6,873 bases of DNA from Candidatus Tayloriibacteriota bacterium (lineage in GTDB: Bacteria > Patescibacteriota > Minisyncoccia > Phycocordibacterales > GWA1-40-21). This document shows, one piece after another, positions 1-5,358 of this stretch. The first letter of the stretch is position 1; every line of letters starts with the position of its first letter. Under the pieces are notes generated by a model. The model was given only the letters and a program-made list of their open reading frames with translations, ran no database searches and was not told where the DNA came from. The stretch is from contig JAPLZG010000065.1 of the NCBI GenBank assembly GCA_026395155.1, positions 1-6,873 on the forward strand, given 5' to 3'. A program made the position numbers and the translations under genes.

Positions 1-1004
1 GAGGAGCTCAAAAATATGTATTTGATATTGCAACAAGTATTGATCAGGAGCTTTTTGATGTCTCTGTCCTTTTAGGTGGAAATGGTGAATTAAAAAAAGG
101 ACTCGAGGAAAAAAATATTAAAACAATTGAATTGGAAAATTCACAAAGGGATATAAAAGCAAGAAAAGATTTTAGATTATTTTTTGAATTATACAAGATC
201 TTTAAAAAAGAAAAACCAGACATAATACATTTAAACAGCTCCAAAATGGGGTTTATTGGTACCTTAGCCGTATTTGTCTTAAATTTGTATTTTAAACTAA
301 CATTTAAAAGTTACAAACTAAAAACTATCTTCACTGCGCACGGGTGGTCTTTCAATGAAAACAGAGGCTTCCTTTCAAAACTTTTTTTTAGAGTAATCCA
401 TATAATGACAATAATAATGTGCCATCAAACTATTGTCGTGGCAGAAATATTAAAAAATCAAATTCCTAAAATATTTAGAAAAAAGATTGTAGTTATAAGA
501 AATGGTATTTCAAAAATTGATTTTATTGAAAGAGAAACAGCTAGAGAAAAATTATTTAATAATAATTTCCAACTTAAAGACATGATATTGGTTGGAACAA
601 TGAAGCAATTTCAAAAACAGCTGAAAATATCATTTTTTTAATAATTGGGGAAGGCGAAGAAAGATATAATTTAGAAATTCTTATAAAAAAACTTAATGCG
701 AAAAATAAAATATTTTTAGTCGGCAAAAAAGAAGAAGCATCAAAATTTTTAAAAGCATTTGATATCTTTACTCTCACATCAATTACTGAAGCTTTTCCAT
801 ATGTCTTACTTGAAGCAGGTCTTGCTTCCCTACCTATAATCGCAAGTAATGTAGGAGGAATACCAGAAATTATTTGAAATACCATTTCTTATAACTACAA
901 TCTTTTTTCTAAATATTTTAGGAATTAATCTCAAAGAAAAAATTGAGAAAGAATTTACAAAAGAGAAAATGACAAAAGAGACTTTTTTACTTTATAATAA
1001 ATGA
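1..1004 (+). pseudogene. Decayed GT4-family glycosyltransferase (5' end outside window)
   Basis: The first codons read GGAQKYVFDIATSID, the N-terminal nucleotide-sugar transferase motif of GT4 enzymes, which build surface polysaccharide from activated sugars at the cytoplasmic membrane. The frame stays open to the TAA at 639-641, but the family sense breaks at about 599. There VGT, which begins the acceptor-loop region, jumps into another frame reading NEAISKTAENIIFLIIGEGEE, so the K-x-x-G segment (roughly 15 codons) is missing. That second frame carries the EX7E motif (TEAFPYVLLE) and NVGGIPEII, then hits TGA at 875-877. The C-terminal tail (GINLKEKIEKEFTKEKM...) resumes in the first frame at 921 and stops at 1002-1004; again about 20-30 codons seem lost. 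Two internal losses with frame changes argue for a dead gene, or less likely for assembly errors. The family call is firm; the exact sugar is unknown. Confidence 0.85.
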
Positions 1005-1010
1005 TATAAT
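1002..1010 (+). promoter_or_regulatory. Candidate extended -10 promoter
   Basis: TGATATAAT is a perfect -10 hexamer with the TGn extension, overlapping the last stop codon of the glycosyltransferase remnant. No good -35 lies 17 nt upstream, which is common for extended -10 promoters. It would start a transcript near 1017 that runs through three hairpins (1090-1158), the small membrane-protein remnant and the pilin gene. In AT-rich DNA such a match can arise by chance. Confidence 0.4.
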
Positions 1011-1089
1011 ACAAGTTATCCGAGAATTTATCATAAAAGATATTGGATTATAAAATTAGTCGAAAAAATTATTAGTTTAAAATATGTTC

Positions 1090-1158
1090 ACCCAATAAAG
1101 TTTGGGCTGATAGAAAATTAAAGATTTTCTGGTCCCCAACCAATATACTGGTGGGGGA
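1090..1158 (+). promoter_or_regulatory. Three successive stem-loops in a probable 5' leader
   Basis: Three hairpins sit back to back. The first pairs CCCAA (1091-1095) with TTGGG (1102-1106). The second pairs AGAAAAT (1112-1118) with ATTTTCT (1124-1130). The third pairs CCCCAACCA (1134-1142) with TGGTGGGGG (1149-1157), with one A.G mismatch. The first two loops both contain TAAAG. I recognise no riboswitch class here. The element lies between the candidate promoter at 1002 and the remnant gene at 1190. It could be a leader regulator, an attenuator, or a dispersed repeat; the position favours a leader, at low certainty. Confidence 0.4.
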
Positions 1159-1189
1159 CGTCAGTCAAAACCTTATAGGACAAAATAAA

Positions 1190-1307
1190 ATGTCAGTAGA
1201 ATTTAACGAGGAAGAAAAATTTAATAAAGTATATAGAACGGATCAAAATACGACATCTTCTTTTACCAAATTTTGCTCTTGCTACATATTTTGCATTAGG
1301 AAAATAA
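1190..1307 (+). pseudogene. Remnant of a small single-TM membrane protein
   Basis: ATG at 1190 starts MSVEFNEEEKFNKVYRTDQN followed by TTSSFTK. The other frame, ending in TAA at 1305-1307, reads FALATYFALGK. Together these look like the two ends of a small acidic-start protein with one hydrophobic helix, a kind I recall from Parcubacteria, with the middle deleted and the frame shifted. Read straight through, the first frame runs into the pilin start region without its own stop before 1307. The stop of the second frame abuts the pilin ATG at 1308, so the ancestral gene was probably cotranscribed with the pilin gene. The function of the family is unknown to me. The pairing of the two halves is inference from the recalled homologs. 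Confidence 0.5.
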
Positions 1308-1808
1308 ATGTATACTCACAAAAATAAAAAAACAAAAAGAGGTTTCACTTTAATAGAATTGTTGGTTGTAATTTCTATAATAAGTTTGCTTACCTCCATC
1401 GTCTTATCTTCTCTATCTACATCAAATCAAAAAGGTAGGGATACAGCAAAAATAAGAGCTATGCAAGAAGTTCGTTCTGCGCTTCAATTGTATTTAACAG
1501 ATAAAGGATTTTATCCTGTTGGTGTAACAGCTGATATGTCGGACGCTTTAATAACAGAAAAATATATCGCATCAGTAAATAATAAATTGATATATCAAAG
1601 CCTAAATTCAAACAATAGTGCTATATGTACTGTTTCCCCATGCCAGTCTTATCATCTTGCAGTATCACTTGAAAGAACAGATAATAAAGTTTTAACGGCA
1701 GATAAAGACTTAAATACAGCCACTGGTGATCCTATAAAAGGAAATTTTGACAATTGTACTTCTGGATCATTTTCTTCCCCAGATCTTTGCTACGATATAA
1801 CCCCTTAA
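1308..1808 (+). CDS. Type IV pilin-like protein (prepilin)
   Basis: This is a 166-residue major or minor pseudopilin of the type IV pilus or competence-pilus type. Residues 10-20 form the class III leader site KRG|FTLIELLVV: prepilin peptidase should cut after G12 and methylate F13, and E17 is the conserved Glu5 of mature pilin. The hydrophobic assembly helix spans about 13-37. GRDTAKIRAMQEVRSALQLY (43-62) is the usual following helix, and the GFYP turn (67-70) is typical. Four cysteines (107, 112, 150, 161) could form two disulfides in the C-terminal globular part. AGGA at 1298-1301 gives a Shine-Dalgarno about 7 nt before the ATG. The gene begins immediately after the TAA of the upstream remnant and is followed by a strong hairpin terminator. 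No assembly genes are in the window, so its role in adhesion, uptake or motility is open. Confidence 0.92.
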   Translation: MYTHKNKKTKRGFTLIELLVVISIISLLTSIVLSSLSTSNQKGRDTAKIRAMQEVRSALQLYLTDKGFYPVGVTADMSDALITEKYIASVNNKLIYQSLNSNNSAICTVSPCQSYHLAVSLERTDNKVLTADKDLNTATGDPIKGNFDNCTSGSFSSPDLCYDITP

Positions 1809-1961
1809 TTAGCTAAAAGCTTTTAGCTACTAGCTGTTAGCATATACAACAAGAAGGATTTTCGCCTTTGTCTCGCCGAAGCATCTTGCGAAGGCGGATA
1901 GCGAAAATCCTTCTTGTTTTTCCTCTCTTCCTAACAGCTAAAAGCTACCAGCTAATAGCTT
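1809..1961. repeat. Nested palindrome with heptamer-repeat outer arms
   Basis: The outer left arm (1811-1841) is a run of 7-nt units AGCTNNN: AGCTAAA, AGCTTTT, AGCTACT, AGCTGTT. The right arm (1931-1960) is AACAGCT, AAAAGCT, ACCAGCT, AATAGCT. Aligned as an inverted repeat they agree at 24 of 30 positions, and every difference falls in the NNN part of a unit. Inside lies the 16-bp perfect stem 1850-1865/1901-1916. Inside that, CGCCGAAGC...GCGAAGGCG (1874-1896) forms a third hairpin. The whole separates convergent pilin and rodA genes. It resembles the hairpins in the 23S intron of this window in architecture but not in heptamer sequence. Confidence 0.8.
1850..1921 (+). terminator. Rho-independent-type terminator after the pilin gene
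   Basis: CAAGAAGGATTTTCGC (1850-1865) pairs perfectly with GCGAAAATCCTTCTTG (1901-1916) and is followed by five T (1917-1921) on the plus strand. The loop is 35 nt and folds into its own hairpin. On the minus strand the stem is followed by GTTGTATATG rather than a T run, so it should act mainly on pilin transcripts, though the stem may also protect the rodA mRNA 3' end. Confidence 0.75.
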
Positions 1962-1964
1962 TCT

Positions 1965-3014
1965 TCAGAGTCCAAGAAACTCATTCTTCACAACATCCCT
2001 ATGAGCATCCCTTCTCATCCTTCTCATTCCCATAAGCATTCCAAGACCGACAAAAGAAGAAAGCAAATTTGTTCCTCCATAGCTCATAAATGGAAAATTT
2101 ATACCAGTTACAGGCATAAGTCCTAAACACATTCCAACATTCACTAAAAAGTGACTCAAAAATAATATCGCCAGTCCCAATCCAAAAAGTACTTCAAAAT
2201 TTGTTGCTCCATAATAGGAGTTATAAATTATTCTCCAAATAATAATTCCAAAAAACAAAAACAATATACCAACTCCAACAAAACCCCATTCTTCAGCAAA
2301 CGCCGCAAAAATAAAGTCTGTTTTATATTCTGGTAAAAACTGAAGTTTTGACTGCGTACCATACCCAATCCCCTTTCCTAAAAGTTGTCCGGAACCAACA
2401 GCAATCGTGGCTTGATAAGCGTTGTATCCAGAACCACGAATATCAGCAAGTGGATGAATAAAATTTATTACTCGAGCTTTTTGATAGTCTTTCAGGCCAT
2501 AAAACCATAATCCAGAAAATGCTATGGACCCTAAAATAAAAACAAATAATAAATGCTTTTTAGATACACCTGAAACTAGAATCATTCCGAGCCAAATAAA
2601 AAACATAATAAGAGCAGAACCAAAATCTGGCTGAAGTAAAACCAAAAAGAAAAGTATTAAAGCATACAAACCAGAAACTATTATGTGTCTAATGTTTGCT
2701 ATTTCAACATGTCTTCTAGAAAAATATTTTGCAAGAATAATAATAAGAACAATTTTAATAGGATCTGAAGGCTGAAAAGCCATCCCCCCTATGGTAAACC
2801 AGCTCTGTGCCCCTTTTGCTGTATGTCCAATAACAGACAATATCAAAAGTAAAATAATAGAAAAAGAATACAACAAAACAACTATTTTTGTTTTTTTAAG
2901 AAATCTATAATCAATAAAACTCAATAAGAAAAAAACTAAAACTGAAATCACAAGCCAGAGAGATTGTTTTAATAAATACGAATCATCACCAGAAAAAGAA
3001 GTCATAGTAATCAA
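1965..3014 (-). CDS. rodA: RodA, SEDS-family peptidoglycan glycosyltransferase
   Basis: RodA polymerises lipid II into glycan strands in the elongasome, working with a class B PBP. The 349 residues from the TTG at 3014 show about ten hydrophobic segments, LLQPDFGSAL (127-134), the catalytic-region LPEYKTDFIFAAFAEE (227-242) with Asp233 matching the essential Asp of the family, and GINFPFMSYGG (304-314). The usual QPSE of SEDS proteins is QPSD (81-84). The N-terminus is odd. The open frame continues upstream to 3140 and encodes SNLKIDWILFFSVICVSIFG, the normal first TM helix, but contains no ATG, GTG or TTG before 3014. The true start is probably upstream (ATT at 3095 is one option), giving about 376 residues. 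Coordinates given use the first conventional start. No PBP2 gene is beside it; the preceding gene is a Cys-motif membrane protein about 100 nt away, same strand. Confidence 0.93.
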   Translation of the reverse strand: MITMTSFSGDDSYLLKQSLWLVISVLVFFLLSFIDYRFLKKTKIVVLLYSFSIILLLILSVIGHTAKGAQSWFTIGGMAFQPSDPIKIVLIIILAKYFSRRHVEIANIRHIIVSGLYALILFFLVLLQPDFGSALIMFFIWLGMILVSGVSKKHLLFVFILGSIAFSGLWFYGLKDYQKARVINFIHPLADIRGSGYNAYQATIAVGSGQLLGKGIGYGTQSKLQFLPEYKTDFIFAAFAEEWGFVGVGILFLFFGIIIWRIIYNSYYGATNFEVLFGLGLAILFLSHFLVNVGMCLGLMPVTGINFPFMSYGGTNLLSSFVGLGMLMGMRRMRRDAHRDVVKNEFLGL

Positions 3015-3146
3015 ACCAAAAATAGAAACACAGATAACAGAAAAAAATAATATCCAATCTATTTTAAGATTTGAAAATTTAGCAAAAAAACCAATTTCAG
3101 AAGAAAATATTACGTATTTATGATAGTGAATATCTGCACATTAAAA

Positions 3147-3164
3147 AATAATTAAAAAATTATT
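3147..3164 (-). terminator. Weak AT-only hairpin between the Cys-motif gene and rodA
   Basis: AATAATT and AATTATT pair around a 4-nt loop and are followed by TTTTAA on the minus strand. The stem has no G or C, so it is a poor terminator at best. It sits in the 180-nt stretch between the upstream gene and the first conventional rodA start. Confidence 0.2.
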
Positions 3165-3194
3165 GAAAACGACCACTGTCTCTAACGGGAACAA

Positions 3195-3956
3195 TTAGTT
3201 TGGTAAAGCCTTAGATATAATTTCTATCTTATAAATTTTATTTTCAAATTTTTCTGGCCAAGTAAAGGTTATATTTTGTGATTCTTCTCCTGATAATGAA
3301 TCAACTATCGTCCTAGAAAAAGCTACAGCATTATCACTTTCATCATAAAGGACAGCGACTGACTCAATGTTTTTAATAATATCAAAAGATTTATTTTTTA
3401 AAGTGACTAAAACTTTTGGTTTTGTGTCTTCATTTATAATAGATTTTGATATAGCAACAATAGAAGAATCCTTGCTTCCAATTTTATTCCAAACATAACC
3501 ATTTAAAAATTCAAAAACAATTCTCGCTGGGATTTTATCATTTATATTTATTCCATCTGTAAAAATTACAAAATTATTATTTGGAGGTATATATGTAGAA
3601 CCTTTTTTACTATATAAGAGAATATTATTCTTATCATAAACCTTAAACATATAAGGAACATCATAAGCTCCTACACCAATATTTGGATTTTCAGCATAGG
3701 CCAATAAATTATATGATCCAGAACTAAGAACTTTTGCCCATCTAACCCAAACCACTGAAGGGTTTGAATATTCAGCTCTACAGAGGATACTACAAGGTCC
3801 GCCACAATCTATACCAGTTTCCCCCTGATTTTTCACACCATCAAAACAAGTTGGACTTTTATTAAAAAATAAAAAAAATACAGCTATCAAAATTAAAAAA
3901 ATGATAGATAAAAAAAATAAAATGTATGTTGATTTTCTTCGTTGTGCCCAAGACAT
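3195..3956 (-). CDS. Single-TM protein with CxDGxxNxxExGxDCGGxC motif, function unknown
   Basis: This 253-residue protein has a short basic N-terminus (QRRKS), one membrane helix at about 11-31, then an exported domain. Residues 37-59 read CFDGVKNQGETGIDCGGPC plus SILC, a motif of Cys and acidic residues seen in many extracellular proteins; it probably forms a small disulfide-closed, metal-binding loop. The rest (60-253) is beta-rich by appearance, with alternating hydrophobic strands and a late VTLKNKSFDIIKNIESVAVLYD segment reminiscent of FxLYD-like immunoglobulin-type domains. Similar proteins are common in Parcubacteria, but I know of no assigned role. It is topologically N-in with the bulk outside. 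The gene has a likely promoter at 4109-4136 and a strongly folded leader. No clear Shine-Dalgarno precedes the ATG. It is on the same strand as rodA and may be cotranscribed with it. Confidence 0.85.
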   Translation of the reverse strand: MSWAQRRKSTYILFFLSIIFLILIAVFFLFFNKSPTCFDGVKNQGETGIDCGGPCSILCRAEYSNPSVVWVRWAKVLSSGSYNLLAYAENPNIGVGAYDVPYMFKVYDKNNILLYSKKGSTYIPPNNNFVIFTDGININDKIPARIVFEFLNGYVWNKIGSKDSSIVAISKSIINEDTKPKVLVTLKNKSFDIIKNIESVAVLYDESDNAVAFSRTIVDSLSGEESQNITFTWPEKFENKIYKIEIISKALPN

Positions 3957-3959
3957 GAT

Positions 3960-3998
3960 TGATTTTCTTAGCGAATGATAATGAGCTTTAGAAAATCA
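3960..3998 (-). promoter_or_regulatory. Hairpin just upstream of the Cys-motif gene start
   Basis: TGATTTTCT (3960-3968) and AGAAAATCA (3990-3998) pair perfectly, with AGC/GCT extending the stem across a small internal loop. The hairpin ends 3 nt before the ATG (3956) on the minus strand, so in the mRNA it would cover the ribosome landing region. It could restrict initiation. No T run follows, so it is not a terminator. Confidence 0.45.
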
Positions 3999-4000
3999 TC

Positions 4001-4060
4001 ACCCCGTGAAATAAAACTTTCTTAAGTTTTCTCCGTCGTAGACGGATATTTCACTGGGGT
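4001..4060 (-). promoter_or_regulatory. Three-way-junction element in the 5' leader
   Basis: The outer stem pairs ACCCCGTGAAATA (4001-4013) with TATTTCACTGGGGT (4047-4060), with one bulged base. Two hairpins lie within it: AAAACTT/AAGTTTT (4013-4030, loop TCTT) and TCCGTC/GACGGA (4032-4046, loop GTA). Nearly every base is paired, giving a compact three-way junction. It falls between the candidate promoter (4109-4136) and the ATG at 3956, so it would be in the leader RNA. Because it is symmetrical as DNA, it could equally be a dispersed MITE-like palindrome; I do not recognise a riboswitch class. Confidence 0.5.
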
Positions 4061-4108
4061 AAACTTCTATTACCCAATATAATTCAATCTATTAATACAA
4101 CATATTTT

Positions 4109-4136
4109 ATCATAAATAAACAATTTTTGAAATCAA
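4109..4136 (-). promoter_or_regulatory. Candidate sigma70-type promoter for the Cys-motif gene
   Basis: On the minus strand TTGATT (4136-4131), a 16-nt spacer and TATGAT (4114-4109) make a reasonable promoter. It lies about 150 nt upstream of the ATG at 3956, just after the terminator of the 60-codon gene, as expected for an independent unit. Transcription would begin near 4102 and include the three-way junction and the proximal hairpin. Confidence 0.5.
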
Positions 4137-4193
4137 ACCTAATTATCAGTATAAGAATATTTGACTGTGGTTTATAAAAACAAGTAAAAGAAA

Positions 4194-4228
4194 AACCCAC
4201 CGAAGCAGGTTCTTCCTGTTGGTGGGTT
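4194..4228 (-). terminator. Rho-independent terminator of the 60-codon gene
   Basis: On the minus strand AACCCACC (4228-4221) pairs with GGTGGGTT (4201-4194). An inner CAGG/CCTG hairpin (4206-4218) fills the loop, and TTTCTTTTAC follows. The stem begins 1 nt past the TAG of the gene at 4230. Confidence 0.85.
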
Positions 4229-4229
4229 G

Positions 4230-4412
4230 CTACGCTTTGGCTTTGGGGCGTAAAGCTTCAAGAGCACCCAGTGCATTCTGCATGTCCACGATCGCTTGCA
4301 CGACCTTCTGACAATCAGCACCTTGGGTAATGAACTGAATGGCTTCGATTCTGTCCTTCTCGCTAACGCCCCAGACTTGCAAAACCTGGTTTATTGCAGT
4401 CAGTTTGTCCAT
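4230..4412 (-). CDS. 60-residue helical protein of unknown function
   Basis: The product (MDKLTAINQVLQVWGVSEKD...) looks entirely alpha-helical, with no signal peptide or TM segment, one Cys (34) and a basic tail (RPKAKA). I do not recognise the family. What is clear is its expression unit: promoter TTGACT-N17-TATGAT at 4460-4488, a near-perfect Shine-Dalgarno AAAGGAGGAG about 3-5 nt before ATG, and an efficient terminator one base after the TAG. Such a complete monocistronic unit suggests strong expression. The coding region is roughly half G+C with C/G-rich third positions, unlike the AT-rich genes around it, which suggests recent acquisition or high-expression codon bias. It could be a small regulatory or nucleoid-associated protein, but nothing seen proves it. 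Confidence 0.75.
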   Translation of the reverse strand: MDKLTAINQVLQVWGVSEKDRIEAIQFITQGADCQKVVQAIVDMQNALGALEALRPKAKA

Positions 4413-4426
4413 CGTCTCCTCCTTTG
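4413..4426 (-). promoter_or_regulatory. Strong Shine-Dalgarno of the 60-codon gene
   Basis: CAAAGGAGGAGACG directly precedes the ATG at 4412. It is the only strong, extended Shine-Dalgarno in the window; the other minus-strand genes lack a clear one. It fixes the start codon. Confidence 0.8.
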
Positions 4427-4459
4427 TTTGGTTGTTGTATTTGATTACCTCTATAGTGT

Positions 4460-4488
4460 ATCATAGCATATTTGAGTATATAAGTCAA
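4460..4488 (-). promoter_or_regulatory. Sigma70-type promoter with extended -10
   Basis: On the minus strand TTGACT (4488-4483), a 17-nt spacer ending in TGC, and TATGAT (4465-4460). The spacing is optimal, with a TGn extension. The start would be near 4453, giving a leader of about 40 nt to the 60-codon gene. It is the best promoter in the window. Confidence 0.75.
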
Positions 4489-4584
4489 TGTTTTATATCA
4501 TTTCTTTAAGACGAATTCAAAAATATGACTATAAATAAAGCTGGATTCCTACCGACGCGAAAATGACAAAAAAGGTCTTCCCTG

Positions 4585-4638
4585 ATCTCCTCCTTGTTTA
4601 AGGAGGAGTCCCGAGTCCTCGAGGGGAGGTGGTGGTTT
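4585..4638. repeat. Inverted-repeat end A beside the DUF559 gene
   Basis: The perfect palindrome CTCCTCCTT-GTTT-AAGGAGGAG (4587-4608) is followed by GAGTC and GGGGAGGTGGTGG. This layout matches the reverse complement of the element at 5030-5091. It ends at the stop codon of the endonuclease gene (4637). Both copies point inward, like the terminal inverted repeats of a small mobile unit. Confidence 0.65.
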
Positions 4639-4990
4639 ATTTTTTTAATTCTTCCTCAATTTTCATCACGACTCCATTAATATTATTTTTAATTTCATTA
4701 TTCCAAAACCTAATTACTTTAATTTTTAAACTATCAAAATAACAACTTCTTTTGTTATCATATTCTTGGTTATCAAGATGTTGACTACCGTCAAGCTCAA
4801 CTACTAGTTTTTTGTGGGCACAATAAAAATCCACAATATAATTTCCAACACTGTGTTGTCTTCTAAACTTATATCCTAAATTATTATTCTTTAGAATATT
4901 CCAAAGAATTATTTCCTCCAGTGTAAGATTATTTCTTAAAGACTTTCTAGTATCCCTTAAATATTTTAAATTATGGGTGTACTCAATCAT
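4637..4990 (-). CDS. DUF559 endonuclease-domain protein (Vsr-like fold)
   Basis: From ATG 4990 the product is 117 residues, the normal size of this family; a longer reading from 5068 only adds translated repeat DNA. DUF559 proteins belong to the very-short-patch-repair-like branch of PD-(D/E)XK nucleases. The helix NLTLEEIILWNILKN (21-35) and GYKFRRQHSVGNYIVDFYC (39-57) match the family. VVELDGSQH (63-71) completes it, with D54, E65 and the following D67 and H71 as likely metal-binding or catalytic residues. KVIRFWNNEI (91-100) is the usual C-terminal strand. All these residues are present, so the domain looks intact. No clear Shine-Dalgarno precedes it. It lies between two inward-facing related palindromes. 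Biological role in these bacteria is not established: repair, host defence or repeat mobility are all possible. Confidence 0.88.
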   Translation of the reverse strand: MIEYTHNLKYLRDTRKSLRNNLTLEEIILWNILKNNNLGYKFRRQHSVGNYIVDFYCAHKKLVVELDGSQHLDNQEYDNKRSCYFDSLKIKVIRFWNNEIKNNINGVVMKIEEELKK

Positions 4991-5029
4991 AGAGCAATAA
5001 TAACACAAACACCCCATCATCAGAATAAC

Positions 5030-5091
5030 TCTCCTCTGACACACCACCCCGGTTCGCAGACTCACCACCCCTCCTTAACTAAGGAGGGGAT
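5030..5091. repeat. Inverted-repeat end B beside the DUF559 gene
   Basis: The perfect palindrome CCCCTCCTT-AACT-AAGGAGGGG (5068-5089) is flanked inward by GGTGAGTC and GGGGTGGTG on the minus strand. It mirrors the element at 4585-4638: a CTCCTT/AAGGAG core, then GAGTC, then a GGTGGTG block. The copies are diverged, so they are related by layout and core rather than identity. Confidence 0.65.
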
Positions 5092-5174
5092 TTAATTGAA
5101 GTACTTCGTACTACACTATTCGGAGGAGATTAAAAGATACAGCGACTGTAAGTCGGGACGTACAGCGACACAAC
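5092..5174. other. Short intergenic stretch with small repeats
   Basis: No gene is seen. AGTAC-TTC-GTACT (5100-5112) is a small hairpin. TACAGCGAC occurs twice (5138-5146 and 5161-5169), with CGACT/AGTCG around a 3-nt loop between the copies. These may be debris of intergenic repeats next to the DUF559 unit. Confidence 0.35.
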
Positions 5175-5205
5175 AAAAATGACACTCTGTTTGAGTGTCA
5201 TTTTT
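5175..5205 (-). terminator. Bidirectional terminator of the rRNA operon
   Basis: AAAAATGACACTC (5175-5187) and GAGTGTCATTTTT (5193-5205) form a 13-bp perfect stem with a 5-nt loop. It is flanked by A on one side and T on the other, so it can stop transcripts from both strands. It lies about 15 nt after the 3' end of 5S. Confidence 0.9.
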
Positions 5206-5221
5206 TTTAGTTAAATACTTT

Positions 5222-5333
5222 GTTCCGGCGGTTAGCTACTTTCCCCTTCATAAGAGTATCATCGCCTCAACTGGTCTTAACTTCTGAGTTCGGAATGAGA
5301 TCAGGTGTGACCCCAGCGACGAACCACCAGAAC
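5222..5333 (-). rRNA. rrf: 5S ribosomal RNA
   Basis: The minus strand reads TTCTGGTGGTTCGTCGCTGG, then the highly conserved CACACCTGATCTCATTCCGA and ACTCAGAAGTTAAG, ending in AACCGCCGGAA. The terminal helix pairs TTCTGGTGG with CCGCCGGAA including two G.U pairs, and flanking bases extend it. Length of about 112 nt is slightly shorter than the usual 116-120. It lies downstream of 23S after a 500-nt spacer, far longer than usual. Confidence 0.95.
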
Positions 5334-5358
5334 AAAACATTCAACTTTCTTTAATTAT

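Noticed and set aside
44..244. A 66-codon minus-strand frame
   Set aside because: Shadow of the glycosyltransferase N-terminal domain.
574..885. A 103-codon minus-strand frame
   Set aside because: Shadow of the glycosyltransferase remnant, whose motifs are clear on the plus strand.
4991..5068. N-terminal 26-codon extension of the DUF559 gene
   Set aside because: It translates the repeat DNA and does not match the family; ATG 4990 gives the normal length.
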